A model generated the notes under the pieces. The model was not told the DNA's origin, did not search any database, and worked only from the letters and a program-made list of their open reading frames with translations. From GCA-003244245 sp963822695 (lineage in GTDB: Bacteria > Actinomycetota > Actinomycetes > Mycobacteriales > Pseudonocardiaceae), in the NCBI GenBank assembly GCA_963822695.1, contig CAWGJH010000013.1, positions 62,001 through 126,000 of the forward strand: a stretch of 64,000 nt of DNA. Direction: 5' to 3'. The position numbers were made by a program, and so were the translations under genes. Shown here one piece after another: positions 34,372 to 43,826 of this stretch; position 1 is the first letter of the stretch; every line of letters starts with the position of its first letter.

Positions 34372-35565
34372 CTACACCGGCAGACCAGCCCGGTACGCCA
34401 TCCTCCGCAGCTCCCGGCCCGTCACGTCCCGCCGCGATCGGGACAGCAGTTCGGCAAGCACCTCACGGACGAATGGGTGACGTTGTACCCGGGCCGGTGA
34501 GATCAGCTCCGCTTTCCGCAGCGCCCTCACCGCGTCGTCCTGGCGTCCCCGAATCCGAGCCAGCGCCCGGCCGTAGTCAGCCCAGTAAGCAGCCCGCCGG
34601 TTGGCGGCGGGGAGCAACTCAGGGCGCAATCTCTCCGCGATGCCGGCGGCCTGGGTGTAGTCATGCGCTTCGAGCGCGACCGACATCCGCCATACGCCGA
34701 CGTTGGTCGGCCCGAAATCCAGACCGTAGGCGTTGCCCTGACCGGTGCGCGCCGCCAGCTCGGCGGCATACTCCAGCGGGGCCTCCACGTCGCCGGGGCG
34801 TTCGTCAGCTGCGGCTACCAGCGACCTGGACAACGCGAGCATGCCGTCAAGCTGCGCAGCCTCCTCGGTAGTCGTCGGCACGGTCACCGAGTCCAGCTCG
34901 GCTTGCGCCATATCGAAGTCCCCGGCCGCCAGCAGCCCGTTCGCCGCGCCGAACGCGGCCATGCCGAGCAGGTCGGACCCGCCGTGTTCCCGGGCGGCCT
35001 GCCGCGCCAGCACGGCGGCCTGCCAGCGCAGGTCGGGGAGCGCGCCTGCATCGTGCAGGAAGGCGTGCGAGCCTTGGACGTGCAGCATGACTACCACCGG
35101 GAACAACTCTCCGACATCCCGCCCGGCGGCCATGGTGGTGTGCACGTCCCGGATCAGCGCGGGCAGCTCGCGGCCGACCTGCCCGTGCTCGCATTGACGT
35201 TGAGCCGCCGTTAACGTGTCAACCCGCGCGCACAGCACACCCACCGGAACCACCTGCCCAGCCGGATCGTCGCGACTGACCGCGATCAACGCACGACGCA
35301 CCGCCGTCACGGCCGTCTCCCTGTCGCCGTTTGCCGGTGCAGGTACCGGCAGCTTGACCAGCTCGGACGGGGCGACCTGGAGCGCGTTCGCCAGGCCCAC
35401 GATCTCCGAGCGACTGTCCAGGGCACGCAGCCCGTTCTCGATCCGGCTCAGGCTCGACGCGCTGATCCCGGCGAGTCCGGCGACCACCCGCAGCGACTTC
35501 TTGCGCGTATTGCGGATCTGCCGCACCCGCCGACCTATCGTCAGCGGGTCGTCCTCAGCGTCCAC
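34372..35565 (-). CDS. XRE-family regulator with TPR-like ligand domain
   Basis: A 397-residue protein. The helix-turn-helix lies at residues about 8-70 (IGRRVRQIRNTRKKSLRVVA, then GISASSLSRIENGLRAL). The rest is alpha-helical with the family hallmark YGLDFGPTNVGVWRMSVALE. It is the full-length counterpart of the truncated regulator at 24.1 kb. GTG 35565 is the start. The 295-base gap downstream to the Nudix gene shows no recognisable gene. Confidence 0.9.
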   Translation of the reverse strand: MDAEDDPLTIGRRVRQIRNTRKKSLRVVAGLAGISASSLSRIENGLRALDSRSEIVGLANALQVAPSELVKLPVPAPANGDRETAVTAVRRALIAVSRDDPAGQVVPVGVLCARVDTLTAAQRQCEHGQVGRELPALIRDVHTTMAAGRDVGELFPVVVMLHVQGSHAFLHDAGALPDLRWQAAVLARQAAREHGGSDLLGMAAFGAANGLLAAGDFDMAQAELDSVTVPTTTEEAAQLDGMLALSRSLVAAADERPGDVEAPLEYAAELAARTGQGNAYGLDFGPTNVGVWRMSVALEAHDYTQAAGIAERLRPELLPAANRRAAYWADYGRALARIRGRQDDAVRALRKAELISPARVQRHPFVREVLAELLSRSRRDVTGRELRRMAYRAGLPV

Positions 35566-35707
35566 GGGAACCCTTTCCTTACCTTGAATCGCACCGGGAC
35601 CGCAGCCAACGGCGCGATCAACGGTCGAGAGCGTCTTGTCCCTGGCGACCGCCTGCTATGGATGGATGCAAGTGACGAAGACGGCACCGCTCCGGCTCCG
35701 TGGGCGG

Positions 35708-35992
35708 TCAGCGTCGCGGATGTGTGGAGCGGTGGTCAATGTCAAGGACCTGGACAGTGCGGCGGTCGAGATCGACGCGATAGATCACGCGGTAGGTGCC
35801 CCGCCGTGCGCCCAGGCACCCTGCAAGAGGTCCGACCAATGGCTTGCCCGCCCGGAGCGGGTTCTCGGCCAGCGGGCCGTCGAGGAATTCCAGTACGGCC
35901 GCCGCTACTGCCTCCGGCAACCGTTCGGCCAAGGCACGCCGCGCCGCAGGCTGGACCCGAACGTCGAACCGCCCGGCTGAGTGCCCGCTCAC
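35708..35992 (-). CDS. relE: RelE/ParE-family toxin
   Basis: A 94-residue protein with the RelE fold pattern: FDVRVQPAARRALAERLPEA, NPLRAGKPLVGPLAG, then RRGTYRVIYRVDLDRRTVQV and LDIDHRSTHPRR. The basic residues near the C-terminus are those that cleave mRNA in the ribosomal A site. The ATG overlaps the antitoxin stop by 4 bases. Intact. It sits just downstream of the urease operon on the same strand. Confidence 0.9.
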   Translation of the reverse strand: MSGHSAGRFDVRVQPAARRALAERLPEAVAAAVLEFLDGPLAENPLRAGKPLVGPLAGCLGARRGTYRVIYRVDLDRRTVQVLDIDHRSTHPRR

Positions 35993-36279
35993 GCACCCGC
36001 GCGGCGACGAGCAAGGTCAGCGCGCAGCTGCGCGACGGTCGCGCCGGGATCACCGGCTTCGAGGCTGGCAAGACTTTCGGCAATCCGTCCGACCGCCCCT
36101 TCGTCGCTGAGCACCTCCAGGGTGATTTCAAGCCCCTCGAGGTCATCGATCGATACCAGCACGAACTGCGCCTCGCCGTTACGCGTGACAGTGATCCGCT
36201 CATGCTGCTCGCTCACCCGCCGACCAAGCTCAGACAGGCGAGCCTTTGCGTCGCTGAGTGACAGGGTGGTTCCAGACAT
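35989..36279 (-). CDS. Phd/YefM-family antitoxin of relE
   Basis: A 96-residue protein. The N-terminal Phd/YefM segment is LSLSDAKARLSELGRRVSEQ, then ITVTRNGEAQFVLVSIDDLE. The C-terminal half is acidic and helical, suited to wrapping the toxin. It is co-translated with the RelE gene. It starts 9 bases after the ureD stop, so it may also receive transcription from the urease operon. Confidence 0.88.
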   Translation of the reverse strand: MSGTTLSLSDAKARLSELGRRVSEQHERITVTRNGEAQFVLVSIDDLEGLEITLEVLSDEGAVGRIAESLASLEAGDPGATVAQLRADLARRRAGA

Positions 36280-36288
36280 GGGTCAAGC

Positions 36289-37035
36289 CTAGCCCAGTGT
36301 CGACCCAAATTCCGACCAATCCTGCGCGAGCTGGTCGAGGAGCCGGGTGACGTCGGTGACCCGGTCGCCGAGGGCGAGCAGCAGCCAGCAGGGGCCGTCC
36401 AGCGCTGAGCATGCCCAGCGCAGTCCCGGCTGCTCACCGGTGTCCTGCGGGGACCCTCCGGTTCCCGCTCCCACGACTGTCAGCATCCCGACAACGCGCG
36501 CCCCACCGGTGCCTGCTGGACCGGCGAGCACCGGATCGGCGCCGTCCAGCAGCAGGGTGTGCGCCAGGAGCGGGACACCGTCGTACTCGACGGTCAACGC
36601 ACCGTGACAGCGCCCGCCGCACTGACCAGCACGCCCGAGCACCACCACCTCGCGCAGCATGGCCCGAGACCCGCGCTGCAGGGCGACAGTCATGCTGCTG
36701 TGCAGCTCCGCGCCGTCGCAGACGACGGTCGGCTCCGGGCGCCAGTCCAGCACGGCACCCGCCGCAAGCGTCGCGACCACGGTCCACTGCACCGCCACCG
36801 CAGGGCGACCCGGTTGGACCACCGTGGCCGCCGCCGAGCGCAGTTGCAGAGATGAGCCAGCGCCGAGGTGGACATCCAACGCCAGTTCGTCGCCGCCCAG
36901 CGGACCACCGGCGGCCTGCACCAGGTGCACCCGGTTGGGACCGGTGGGGCGCACCACGACCGGAGGGGCGCAACGCCACCGCAGGCGGGCAGCCTCAGGG
37001 CCGGGTTCGATGGTGAGCTCGGCGCACGCTCTCAC
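36289..37035 (-). CDS. ureD: Urease accessory protein UreD
   Basis: A 248-residue UreD/UreH. It is the scaffold that, with UreF and UreG, delivers nickel to apo-urease. Family features include VHLVQAAGGPLGGDELALDV and LREVVVLGRAGQCGGRCHGA. The length is normal for actinobacteria. It overlaps ureG by 4 bases. The gene is intact, but its client, urease, is not. Confidence 0.88.
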   Translation of the reverse strand: MRACAELTIEPGPEAARLRWRCAPPVVVRPTGPNRVHLVQAAGGPLGGDELALDVHLGAGSSLQLRSAAATVVQPGRPAVAVQWTVVATLAAGAVLDWRPEPTVVCDGAELHSSMTVALQRGSRAMLREVVVLGRAGQCGGRCHGALTVEYDGVPLLAHTLLLDGADPVLAGPAGTGGARVVGMLTVVGAGTGGSPQDTGEQPGLRWACSALDGPCWLLLALGDRVTDVTRLLDQLAQDWSEFGSTLG

Positions 37036-37667
37036 TGACGGGCCGCTGACCGCAGCTGGCTGCGCACCCAGTCCACGACCGGTCCGGCGTCGGGCTGCTC
37101 ACGCAACGAGATCAGCATGGTGGGCGCCGCGCCACGCAGCGCCAGGGCATCCCGACGCATCACGTCCAGGTCCGCGCCGACCAGCGGGGCCAGATCGATC
37201 TTGTTGATCACCAGCAGGTCGGAGCGGGTGACCCCGGGTCCGCCTTTGCGCGGCACCTTGTCGCCACCAGCCACATTGAGGACGAAGATCTGCGCGTCGA
37301 CCAAGCCATAGCTGAACGTGGCGGTGAGGTTGTCCCCGCCGCTCTCCACCAGCACCAGATCCGGACCGTGGCGCGCGGTGAGCTCCTCCACCGCGTCCAG
37401 GTTGGCGGTGATGTCGTCGCGGATCGCGGTATGCGGGCAACAGCCGGTGCGCACCGCCCGGATCCGCTCATCGGGCAGCACCCCGTTGGTGCGCAGGAAA
37501 TCGGCGTCTTCGGTGGTGTAGATATCGTTGGTCACCACCACCAGCGACAGCTCGTCGCGCAGCGTCCGGCACAGCGCCGCGACCAGGGCTGTCTTGCCGC
37601 TGCCGACCGGCCCCCCGATGCCGATTCGCAGCGCCCGATCCTGCAGCGCCCGATCCTTACGAAGCAA
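37032..37667 (-). CDS. ureG: Urease accessory GTPase UreG
   Basis: A 211-residue SIMIBI GTPase. Walker A is GIGGPVGSGKTALVAAL. The Ni-binding CPH motif lies in TGCCPHTAIR. Also present are ESGGDNLTATFSYGLVD and the base-recognition VINKIDLAPLVG. It couples GTP hydrolysis to nickel insertion. It overlaps ureF by 11 bases. Intact. Confidence 0.95.
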   Translation of the reverse strand: MLRKDRALQDRALRIGIGGPVGSGKTALVAALCRTLRDELSLVVVTNDIYTTEDADFLRTNGVLPDERIRAVRTGCCPHTAIRDDITANLDAVEELTARHGPDLVLVESGGDNLTATFSYGLVDAQIFVLNVAGGDKVPRKGGPGVTRSDLLVINKIDLAPLVGADLDVMRRDALALRGAAPTMLISLREQPDAGPVVDWVRSQLRSAARQ

Positions 37668-38345
37668 AGAGCGTCACCTCCGTGCGGGCGTGCAGCTCGG
37701 CCAGTACCTCCGGCAGCGGGGTGCCGGAGCTGGGCAGCAGCCGGGGATCCTGCTCGGCGACGGCCTCGCGCGCCACCCGGGCCGCAGCCAGCGCGGCCTG
37801 CTCAGCGGGACGGCTCGCGCGCGCCTGCACAGCGGCGACCGCGATCGGGTCCAACCCCAGCAGCCGTACCGCGGCAGCGCACGCCCCGCCGAGCAGGTGG
37901 TGCAGCGCGAGCAACCCCGCCGCGTCGGCACCGTCGCCGGTGACGGCTACCACGGCGACGAGCACCAGCGGGTGGTGCGGGCGTCCGGAGAGACACAGCG
38001 CCTCCAGCGCAGCGGAGGGCCAGACCCGGCGGGCGGTGCGCAGCAGCGCCGTGCCCTGCGCCCGGGACGCCTCCCGGGTGGCGGCCGACGGGAGGCGGGC
38101 ACTGACCGCGCCATCCCACCGACCCCAGTCCACCGGCGCGTTGCCCGCTGCCAGCAGGCAACCGGCCGCAGCGACCGCGGCGACCACCGGACCGCTCCCG
38201 CGCAGCCGGCCAGCCAGGAACAGCGCAAGGTCGGCTTCATCACGCAGCAGACCACGTTCGACGGCCGCCTCCACCCCACCGGAGTGCGCGTGCCCGCCGG
38301 TGGGCACCCGCGAATCGGCCAGCAACAGCGAGGCCAGGACAGTCA

Positions 38346-38346
<1 letters not shown>
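37657..38346 (-). CDS. ureF: Urease accessory protein UreF
   Basis: A 229-residue helical protein, starting MTVLASLLLADSRVPTGGHA with the conserved GGHAHSGG of UreF. It bridges UreD and UreG in the activation complex. The ATG overlaps the ureC stop by one base, as usual in ureABCFGD operons. Intact, though the catalytic subunit upstream is deleted. Confidence 0.9.
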
Positions 38347-39708
<1,362 letters not shown>

Positions 39709-39921
39709 CGTCCACGTGCCTGCACTGGCGGTGCTGTAGGCCGCCCCACCGTGATCCGGCACCTCACTGGGATCCGGGGCGTCCAGGCGCAGGCCGGGCA
39801 CGGTGCGGCTGCCACCCAGTGGCACGATCCGCACCACCCGTTCGATGCCGGGTTCGAAGCGCACCGACGTGCCAGCCGGCACCGCCAACCGCATCCCGGT
39901 GGCGATCGCGCGGTCGGCACG
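39709..39921 (-). pseudogene. ureB: Urease beta subunit C-terminal remnant, fused in frame to ureC
   Basis: Only the last about 70 residues of UreB remain: DRAIATGMRLAVPAGTSVRF, then EPGIERVVRIVPLGGSRTV. The first half with HFHFFEVN is missing. On one side it abuts truncated ureA at about 39920; on the other it reads through into ureC without a stop. The fusion might be older than the deletion, but the missing N-terminus shows the subunit is broken. Confidence 0.75.
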
Positions 39922-40136
39922 CCGTCCATGACGTCCTCCCGGCTCAGTAACCGCTGTCCCCCCGCCATCAGATCGGCGACGCTGCGCCCGTCCCGCGCTC
40001 TCTCCAGCACCCACGAGGTGATCAGCGCGACGGCCTCGGGGCAGTTCAGCCGCAATCCCCTCGCTCGGCGCTCCCTGGCCAGCTGGCCAGCCACATGGAC
40101 GAGAAGCTTCTCCTGCTCATGCGGGGACAGCAGCAT
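39922..40136 (-). pseudogene. ureA: Urease gamma subunit, C-terminally truncated
   Basis: UreA starts normally (MLLSPHEQEKLLVHVAGQLA, then LRLNCPEAVALITSWVLE and VADLMAGGQRLLSREDVMDG). It should continue about 27 more residues, but after DGV the sequence jumps to the middle of ureB in a different frame. One deletion of roughly 300 bases therefore removed the ureA end and ureB start. It is the first gene of the damaged ureABC-FGD operon, preceded by a TA module. Confidence 0.8.
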
Positions 40137-40154
40137 GTCCGTTCCTCCTCGGGC

Positions 40155-40547
40155 TCAACGGCCCCACACGGCGAGGCCGTGCTCGCGGGCCGCCTCGGCG
40201 AGACGGTCGTCAAAGGTAGCTATCGCGTCGGCGACCTGATCAGCTGCCAGCAGAACGCAGCAGTCCGGCATCTTCAGAGTGGTCGCGGCCCGAAGTGCGG
40301 CAAGGCGGAACGGAGCATCCTGCGGCAAGGTCACCGGGCACACCCGTAGCTGATCTAGGACGACGGCGGCCTGGCCTATCCGGCCGGCACGAGCCGGGCC
40401 AACCAACACCTCAGCCAGGGTGATCGGGCTAGCACCCAGGGGCCGATCCTGGTCGGCGGCCAGCAGCAACAGCTCTCCAGCGCGGTCGTGGTGGGAGTCG
40501 GTGGCATCACAATGGGCGATGAGCACACTGGCGTCCAGCACAATCAT
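40155..40547 (-). CDS. vapC: VapC-type PIN ribonuclease toxin
   Basis: A 130-residue PIN domain: MIVLDASVLIAHCDATDSHH with the first Asp, ITLAEVLVGPARAG with the Glu, MPDCCVLLAADQVADAIATF with the third Asp, and FDDRL. The ATG overlaps the antitoxin stop by 4 bases. Intact. It lies 18 bases upstream of the truncated ureA. Confidence 0.92.
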   Translation of the reverse strand: MIVLDASVLIAHCDATDSHHDRAGELLLLAADQDRPLGASPITLAEVLVGPARAGRIGQAAVVLDQLRVCPVTLPQDAPFRLAALRAATTLKMPDCCVLLAADQVADAIATFDDRLAEAAREHGLAVWGR

Positions 40548-40789
40548 GCCGGCCAGTCCTCCCGCAGTGCGGCCAGGTAGTTTCTGCCGAAGGCGCCGGT
40601 CAGCGAACCGCTGGTCCGGGCCACCGCGTCGCGCTGGCAGGCTACGCCGTGGGCGCGCTGGTCGAGCACTGCCCGATGCCCTTCCTCCAGCAAGCGCAGC
40701 AGGAGCTTGGACCGGTTACCCCGGTCGCCGGGCCAGCGTTGAGCGGCGTCTTCCAGAGCTTGAGCGACTTGCTCAGACTCAGTGATCAT
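40544..40789 (-). CDS. vapB: VapB-like antitoxin
   Basis: An 81-residue protein starting MITESEQVAQALEDAAQRWP. A helical N-terminus is followed by a C-terminal region, GSLTGAFGRNYLAALREDWP, typical of antitoxins paired with this PIN type. A TTG at 40819 would add 10 residues. A 12-bp perfect inverted repeat covers the promoter immediately upstream, consistent with autoregulation. Translationally coupled to vapC. Confidence 0.8.
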   Translation of the reverse strand: MITESEQVAQALEDAAQRWPGDRGNRSKLLLRLLEEGHRAVLDQRAHGVACQRDAVARTSGSLTGAFGRNYLAALREDWPA

Positions 40790-40819
40790 GTGACGACGTC
40801 GGGTGGTGGGCACATCCAA

Positions 40820-40850
40820 AGTGTAGCACCTAGAACTGAGGTGCTACACT
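40820..40850 (-). promoter_or_regulatory. VapB operator/promoter: perfect 12-bp inverted repeat
   Basis: AGTGTAGCACCT and AGGTGCTACACT are exact inverted repeats separated by 7 bases. Read toward vapB the proximal arm supplies TACACT, a good -10 box, so bound antitoxin would block the promoter. This is one of the clearest operator-like sites in the window. Confidence 0.7.
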
Positions 40851-40888
40851 GCTTCACCGCGCTCAGCTAGCGCTATCAATGCGCTCAT

Positions 40889-41032
40889 GTCGTGGACGCA
40901 TCCGCTGCCCTGAGCGCGCTGGGGTGCAACGACGCCGTCGGCCTTGCGGCGCACACGCGGATCACCGAGGGGACCTGCCGTGCTCCCCATCTCCTCGATG
41001 CCGAGATGGGCCACGTCCCTACGCCGCGGTGA
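40889..41032 (+). pseudogene. VapC N-terminal remnant
   Basis: The frame reads VVDASAALSALGCNDAVGLA, then GTCRAPHLLDAEMGHV, which matches residues 1-50 of VapC PIN toxins (VVDASAAL..., APHLLDAEV.H) up to a stop at 41030. The rest of the PIN domain is absent. It is a decayed toxin pointing away from the intact vapBC next door. Confidence 0.55.
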
Positions 41033-41593
41033 ACGCGCCGGGAGCTCAGCAAAGCCGCCGGCCTGTGCTGTTAGGTTGTTGCTGTGGCACGCACTGACGA
41101 CGCGGCGTAACCAGCACGACCTGACTTATTCGTGGCCGATCACCGTGCAGACCACAATGGATATTCCAAGGCTCTCACCAGCGTAAACGTTCGGCATGGC
41201 TGCACTCATGGCGTGTTTTGGCTTATCTTGCTGTACCCCGATTCACCACCTTCTGCCACTCGCAGACAACGCGAAAAAACCGCATCAGATGCGATCCGGC
41301 GGACAATCCGCAGGCCATCCAGCCAGACGAGTGACACCAACTGGCGATCAAGCACCGCCGACCGCTACCGTCACCGGCCCCACCGGACCTCAACGTTCCT
41401 GGTCAGCCAACAAATTTCCAGCCTCGACAACACCGATACGCATACCATCGCGAGTTCGCATCCATGCAATCGGCGGCGCTTGCTGCATCCAGGAACGTAC
41501 GCCAAGCCCCCTGCATACCCACGCGTCACATCCCTGCCGACCTGGGCTAACAGGCTAAACGTACGTTCCCGGTCCGTTGTTGCCCGAGCCCGA
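41033..41593. other. Gap without recognisable genes
   Basis: These 560 bases hold only low-quality ORFs on either strand. GC is visibly lower than in the flanks, with A-rich stretches such as CGCGAAAAAACCGCATC near 41268. I see no transposase, RNA gene or repeat. It may be decayed coding DNA. Confidence 0.4.
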
Positions 41594-42103
41594 CTACTTC
41601 TTCACCGCCCACTGCTCAGCGAGGTCACCGACGACGGGAAGCTTCGTGTGCTTGAGCTGATAGCCTTGGATGCTGAGGAAGATCCACAGGCCAAACGACA
41701 ACAAGCTGATTAGCAAGCTGAGCAGTGCCAGCAAGACGGATCCGGCGATGGCGTTGACGATGTTGAAAAACACCGTAAGGATGGCCAATCCGCCGAAGGT
41801 GAGGATCGACTGCGCTGCGTGGAAGCGCACCTCCCGGTCTTTCTGGGTGAGATACATGATCAGGCCGCCGATCCACCCGAACAGCAGGTAGGACAGCATG
41901 GCGGCGATGTTGGGAGCGAGGCCCCCTGCCTGCGAGGGCGCGCCACCGCCAGCTGGCCCTCGGTATTCCTGGTACTGAGGCCCCGACGCACTCCACTGAT
42001 CGCCCTGCGGCGGGGACAGAGCCGCTGAGGGGCCCAGATTCTGGTGGTTTTGATGTGGCTGCTCCCCCTGCTGCGGCGCGTTCCAATCCGGTTTGTAGCT
42101 CAC
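41594..42103 (-). CDS. DUF4870 membrane protein
   Basis: A 169-residue protein. The Pro/Gln-rich N-terminal 60 residues are disordered. Three hydrophobic segments follow (NIAAMLSYLLFGWIGGLIMY, TFGGLAILTVFFNIVNAIAG, LLALLSLLISLLSFGLWIFL) with the DUF4870 hallmark FHAAQSILTF between the first two. GTG 42103 is chosen because AAGGAGA lies five bases upstream. Function unknown. Confidence 0.88.
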   Translation of the reverse strand: MSYKPDWNAPQQGEQPHQNHQNLGPSAALSPPQGDQWSASGPQYQEYRGPAGGGAPSQAGGLAPNIAAMLSYLLFGWIGGLIMYLTQKDREVRFHAAQSILTFGGLAILTVFFNIVNAIAGSVLLALLSLLISLLSFGLWIFLSIQGYQLKHTKLPVVGDLAEQWAVKK

Positions 42104-42188
42104 GTGATCTCCTTCAAGATTTCTCATGGTTATTCCCGCCATCCTGAACAGCGGCAGACGCTCTTACCGGCTCCAGGCGACCAGTGAG

Positions 42189-42509
42189 TCAGCGCCCCCC
42201 GTCAGACGTGTGGGCAAACAGTCCCTCGGCAGGACTACGCAGCCAGAAACGTCTGATGAAGATCGCGGCGACCCCGGCCACCACCATTGGGCCTAGCGGA
42301 TGCTCGGCCACCGCACGCCGCAGCTCACCGCGGAGTACGCAGGCAATCGATCGCGTCAGCCCGCATGCTGGGCAGCGCCAGCCGGTGAGGCGTCGGTAGG
42401 GGCAGAGCACCGGCAGATCTCGCCGACCCGCCCACCACGCGACGACGACGTATGTGGTCATGGCAAGCTCATCACGCTGGACGAAGGATCTTCCCAGTCG
42501 CGTTCGCAT
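42189..42509 (-). CDS. DUF2752 membrane protein
   Basis: A 106-residue protein with the DUF2752 signature CPYRRLTGWRCPACGLTRSI, a Cys-rich loop between hydrophobic helices (TTYVVVAWWA, and GPMVVAGVAAIFI). ATG 42509 lies just after the upstream gene's stop (42511), so the two are co-transcribed. Integral membrane; function unknown. Confidence 0.82.
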   Translation of the reverse strand: MRTRLGRSFVQRDELAMTTYVVVAWWAGRRDLPVLCPYRRLTGWRCPACGLTRSIACVLRGELRRAVAEHPLGPMVVAGVAAIFIRRFWLRSPAEGLFAHTSDGGR

Positions 42510-42510
42510 G

Positions 42511-43044
42511 TCAGTGGGTTGACCCCGAGGCGGCGGCGCTGACCGACCGGGCGTAGTTGACCCGTGCGTTGTAGTCCGCCACCTGCGCAATTGAGGAGAC
42601 AGGCAGCTGTGTGGTGTGCACGAATCCCGACCCCTGCACGACGACCTGCACATGGCCTTCGGTTCGACTCTCTTTTACCAGTAGGAAGAGCAGCCCGAGC
42701 AGGCAAAAGAGAAAGAAGATCACGGTGCAGACGATGGCCCACGTCGGGATTGCTTCGGTCGTTCGCGACATATCAGTGAACATCCACTGGACCTTGTTCA
42801 CTGGCCGAGTCCCGCTCGGAGTCACCACCGTGGAGGGCGTCACGCCGATGTCGCCGATCGTGACCAACATCGGCTCCGGGTGGGGCGATATCGGCGAGCC
42901 GAACTCCGGAGGCTGTGATGCTCCTCCATGATCTTGCCAGTCGCCCGGCTCTGTGGGAGAATTACTGTAAGTAACCGTAGTGCCCTCCGGGGATGAGGAT
43001 TTCGCGACCGGGTAGTGGTCCTTCGCGCGAGTAGTCAACTGCAA
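42511..43044 (-). CDS. Conserved single-pass membrane protein
   Basis: A protein of up to 177 residues. A Pro/Ser-rich N-terminal tail is followed by MLVTIGDIGVTPSTVVTPSG, a soluble segment typical of a conserved actinobacterial family. One transmembrane helix follows (AIVCTVIFFLFCLLGLLFLL), then an external part (EGHVQVVVQGSGFVHTTQLP). The start is uncertain: TTG 43044 opens the frame and no better start keeps the N-terminal tail; ATG 42870 would give a short form. It is in an operon with the DUF2752 gene. The 277 bases upstream show only a short coiled-coil-like relic. Confidence 0.65.
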   Translation of the reverse strand: MQLTTRAKDHYPVAKSSSPEGTTVTYSNSPTEPGDWQDHGGASQPPEFGSPISPHPEPMLVTIGDIGVTPSTVVTPSGTRPVNKVQWMFTDMSRTTEAIPTWAIVCTVIFFLFCLLGLLFLLVKESRTEGHVQVVVQGSGFVHTTQLPVSSIAQVADYNARVNYARSVSAAASGSTH

Positions 43045-43321
43045 GAAGTCATTAGTTCCCGGCCAAGATTACACAAGGTAATCGCTGAGATCGGGCCGGG
43101 CGTTACCTGCGGAGCCCAGCACCTGCATGCCATGGGAGGCCAGCCACTGCCCTGGTTCCTGCTCCTGGAGCTGCTGCTCGACGCGCTGCTGGCGGATGGA
43201 TGCTCACGCTGGCGCAGCCGGACAACTACGGGCTGGCGAGGGACTAGCGGGTTGCCATCCGGCAGACTCGCGCCAAGCCGCTGGCAGGTGAGCACTGCAT
43301 GGCGCTGGACCGGGAGTCCTG

Positions 43322-43664
43322 TTGCGCCCCGCCGCCGACTGGCCGGACCCGGCCAACGTGGCCGTTGACCTCGCGCGGGTGCGCGCGGTGATCGACCGCA
43401 TCGCCGCCGATGTGGACGAGCTGGCCCGTGCCCGGCGGGTGGAGGAGCTGGACACCGCGGCCGCCCGACCGGCGCGCAGAGCACCGCCGAAGGCTGGCCG
43501 AGCCGGACCTGGACTTCCGGGCCTTCTGCACCCACATGGGATTGCCCACCTCCTCGACCCCGCAGCTAGAGCGGGCCTGGGACGCCTGGCAAGCCGAACG
43601 GTATCGGCGCGGCGAGACCAACCAGTGGGCCGCCTACACCGACAACCCATTCCGCCCCCGTTGA
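43322..43664 (+). pseudogene. Hypothetical protein, frameshifted
   Basis: The first frame reads DWPDPANVAVDLARVRAVID, with a helical part ending EELDTAAA. From about 43470 another frame carries RRLAEPDLDFRAFCTHMGLP, then TPQLERAWDAWQAERYRRGE and the end DNPFRPR. Together they form one small actinobacterial hypothetical protein of about 110 residues with a one-base shift in the middle. Function unknown. Confidence 0.5.
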
Positions 43665-43826
43665 CCACGCTGTCATGGGTGTGTTCAGCAAACTGGACGC
43701 CGTAGCGGTGCTGACGGGTCCGTTGCTACCGACACCCCGTGCCCATCGCGTCTCGGGCACTGCGAGATCGTCAACACCCCAGAGAACAAGATCAAGCCGC
43801 CACGCCGAGCACCGGGATCTGACCAG

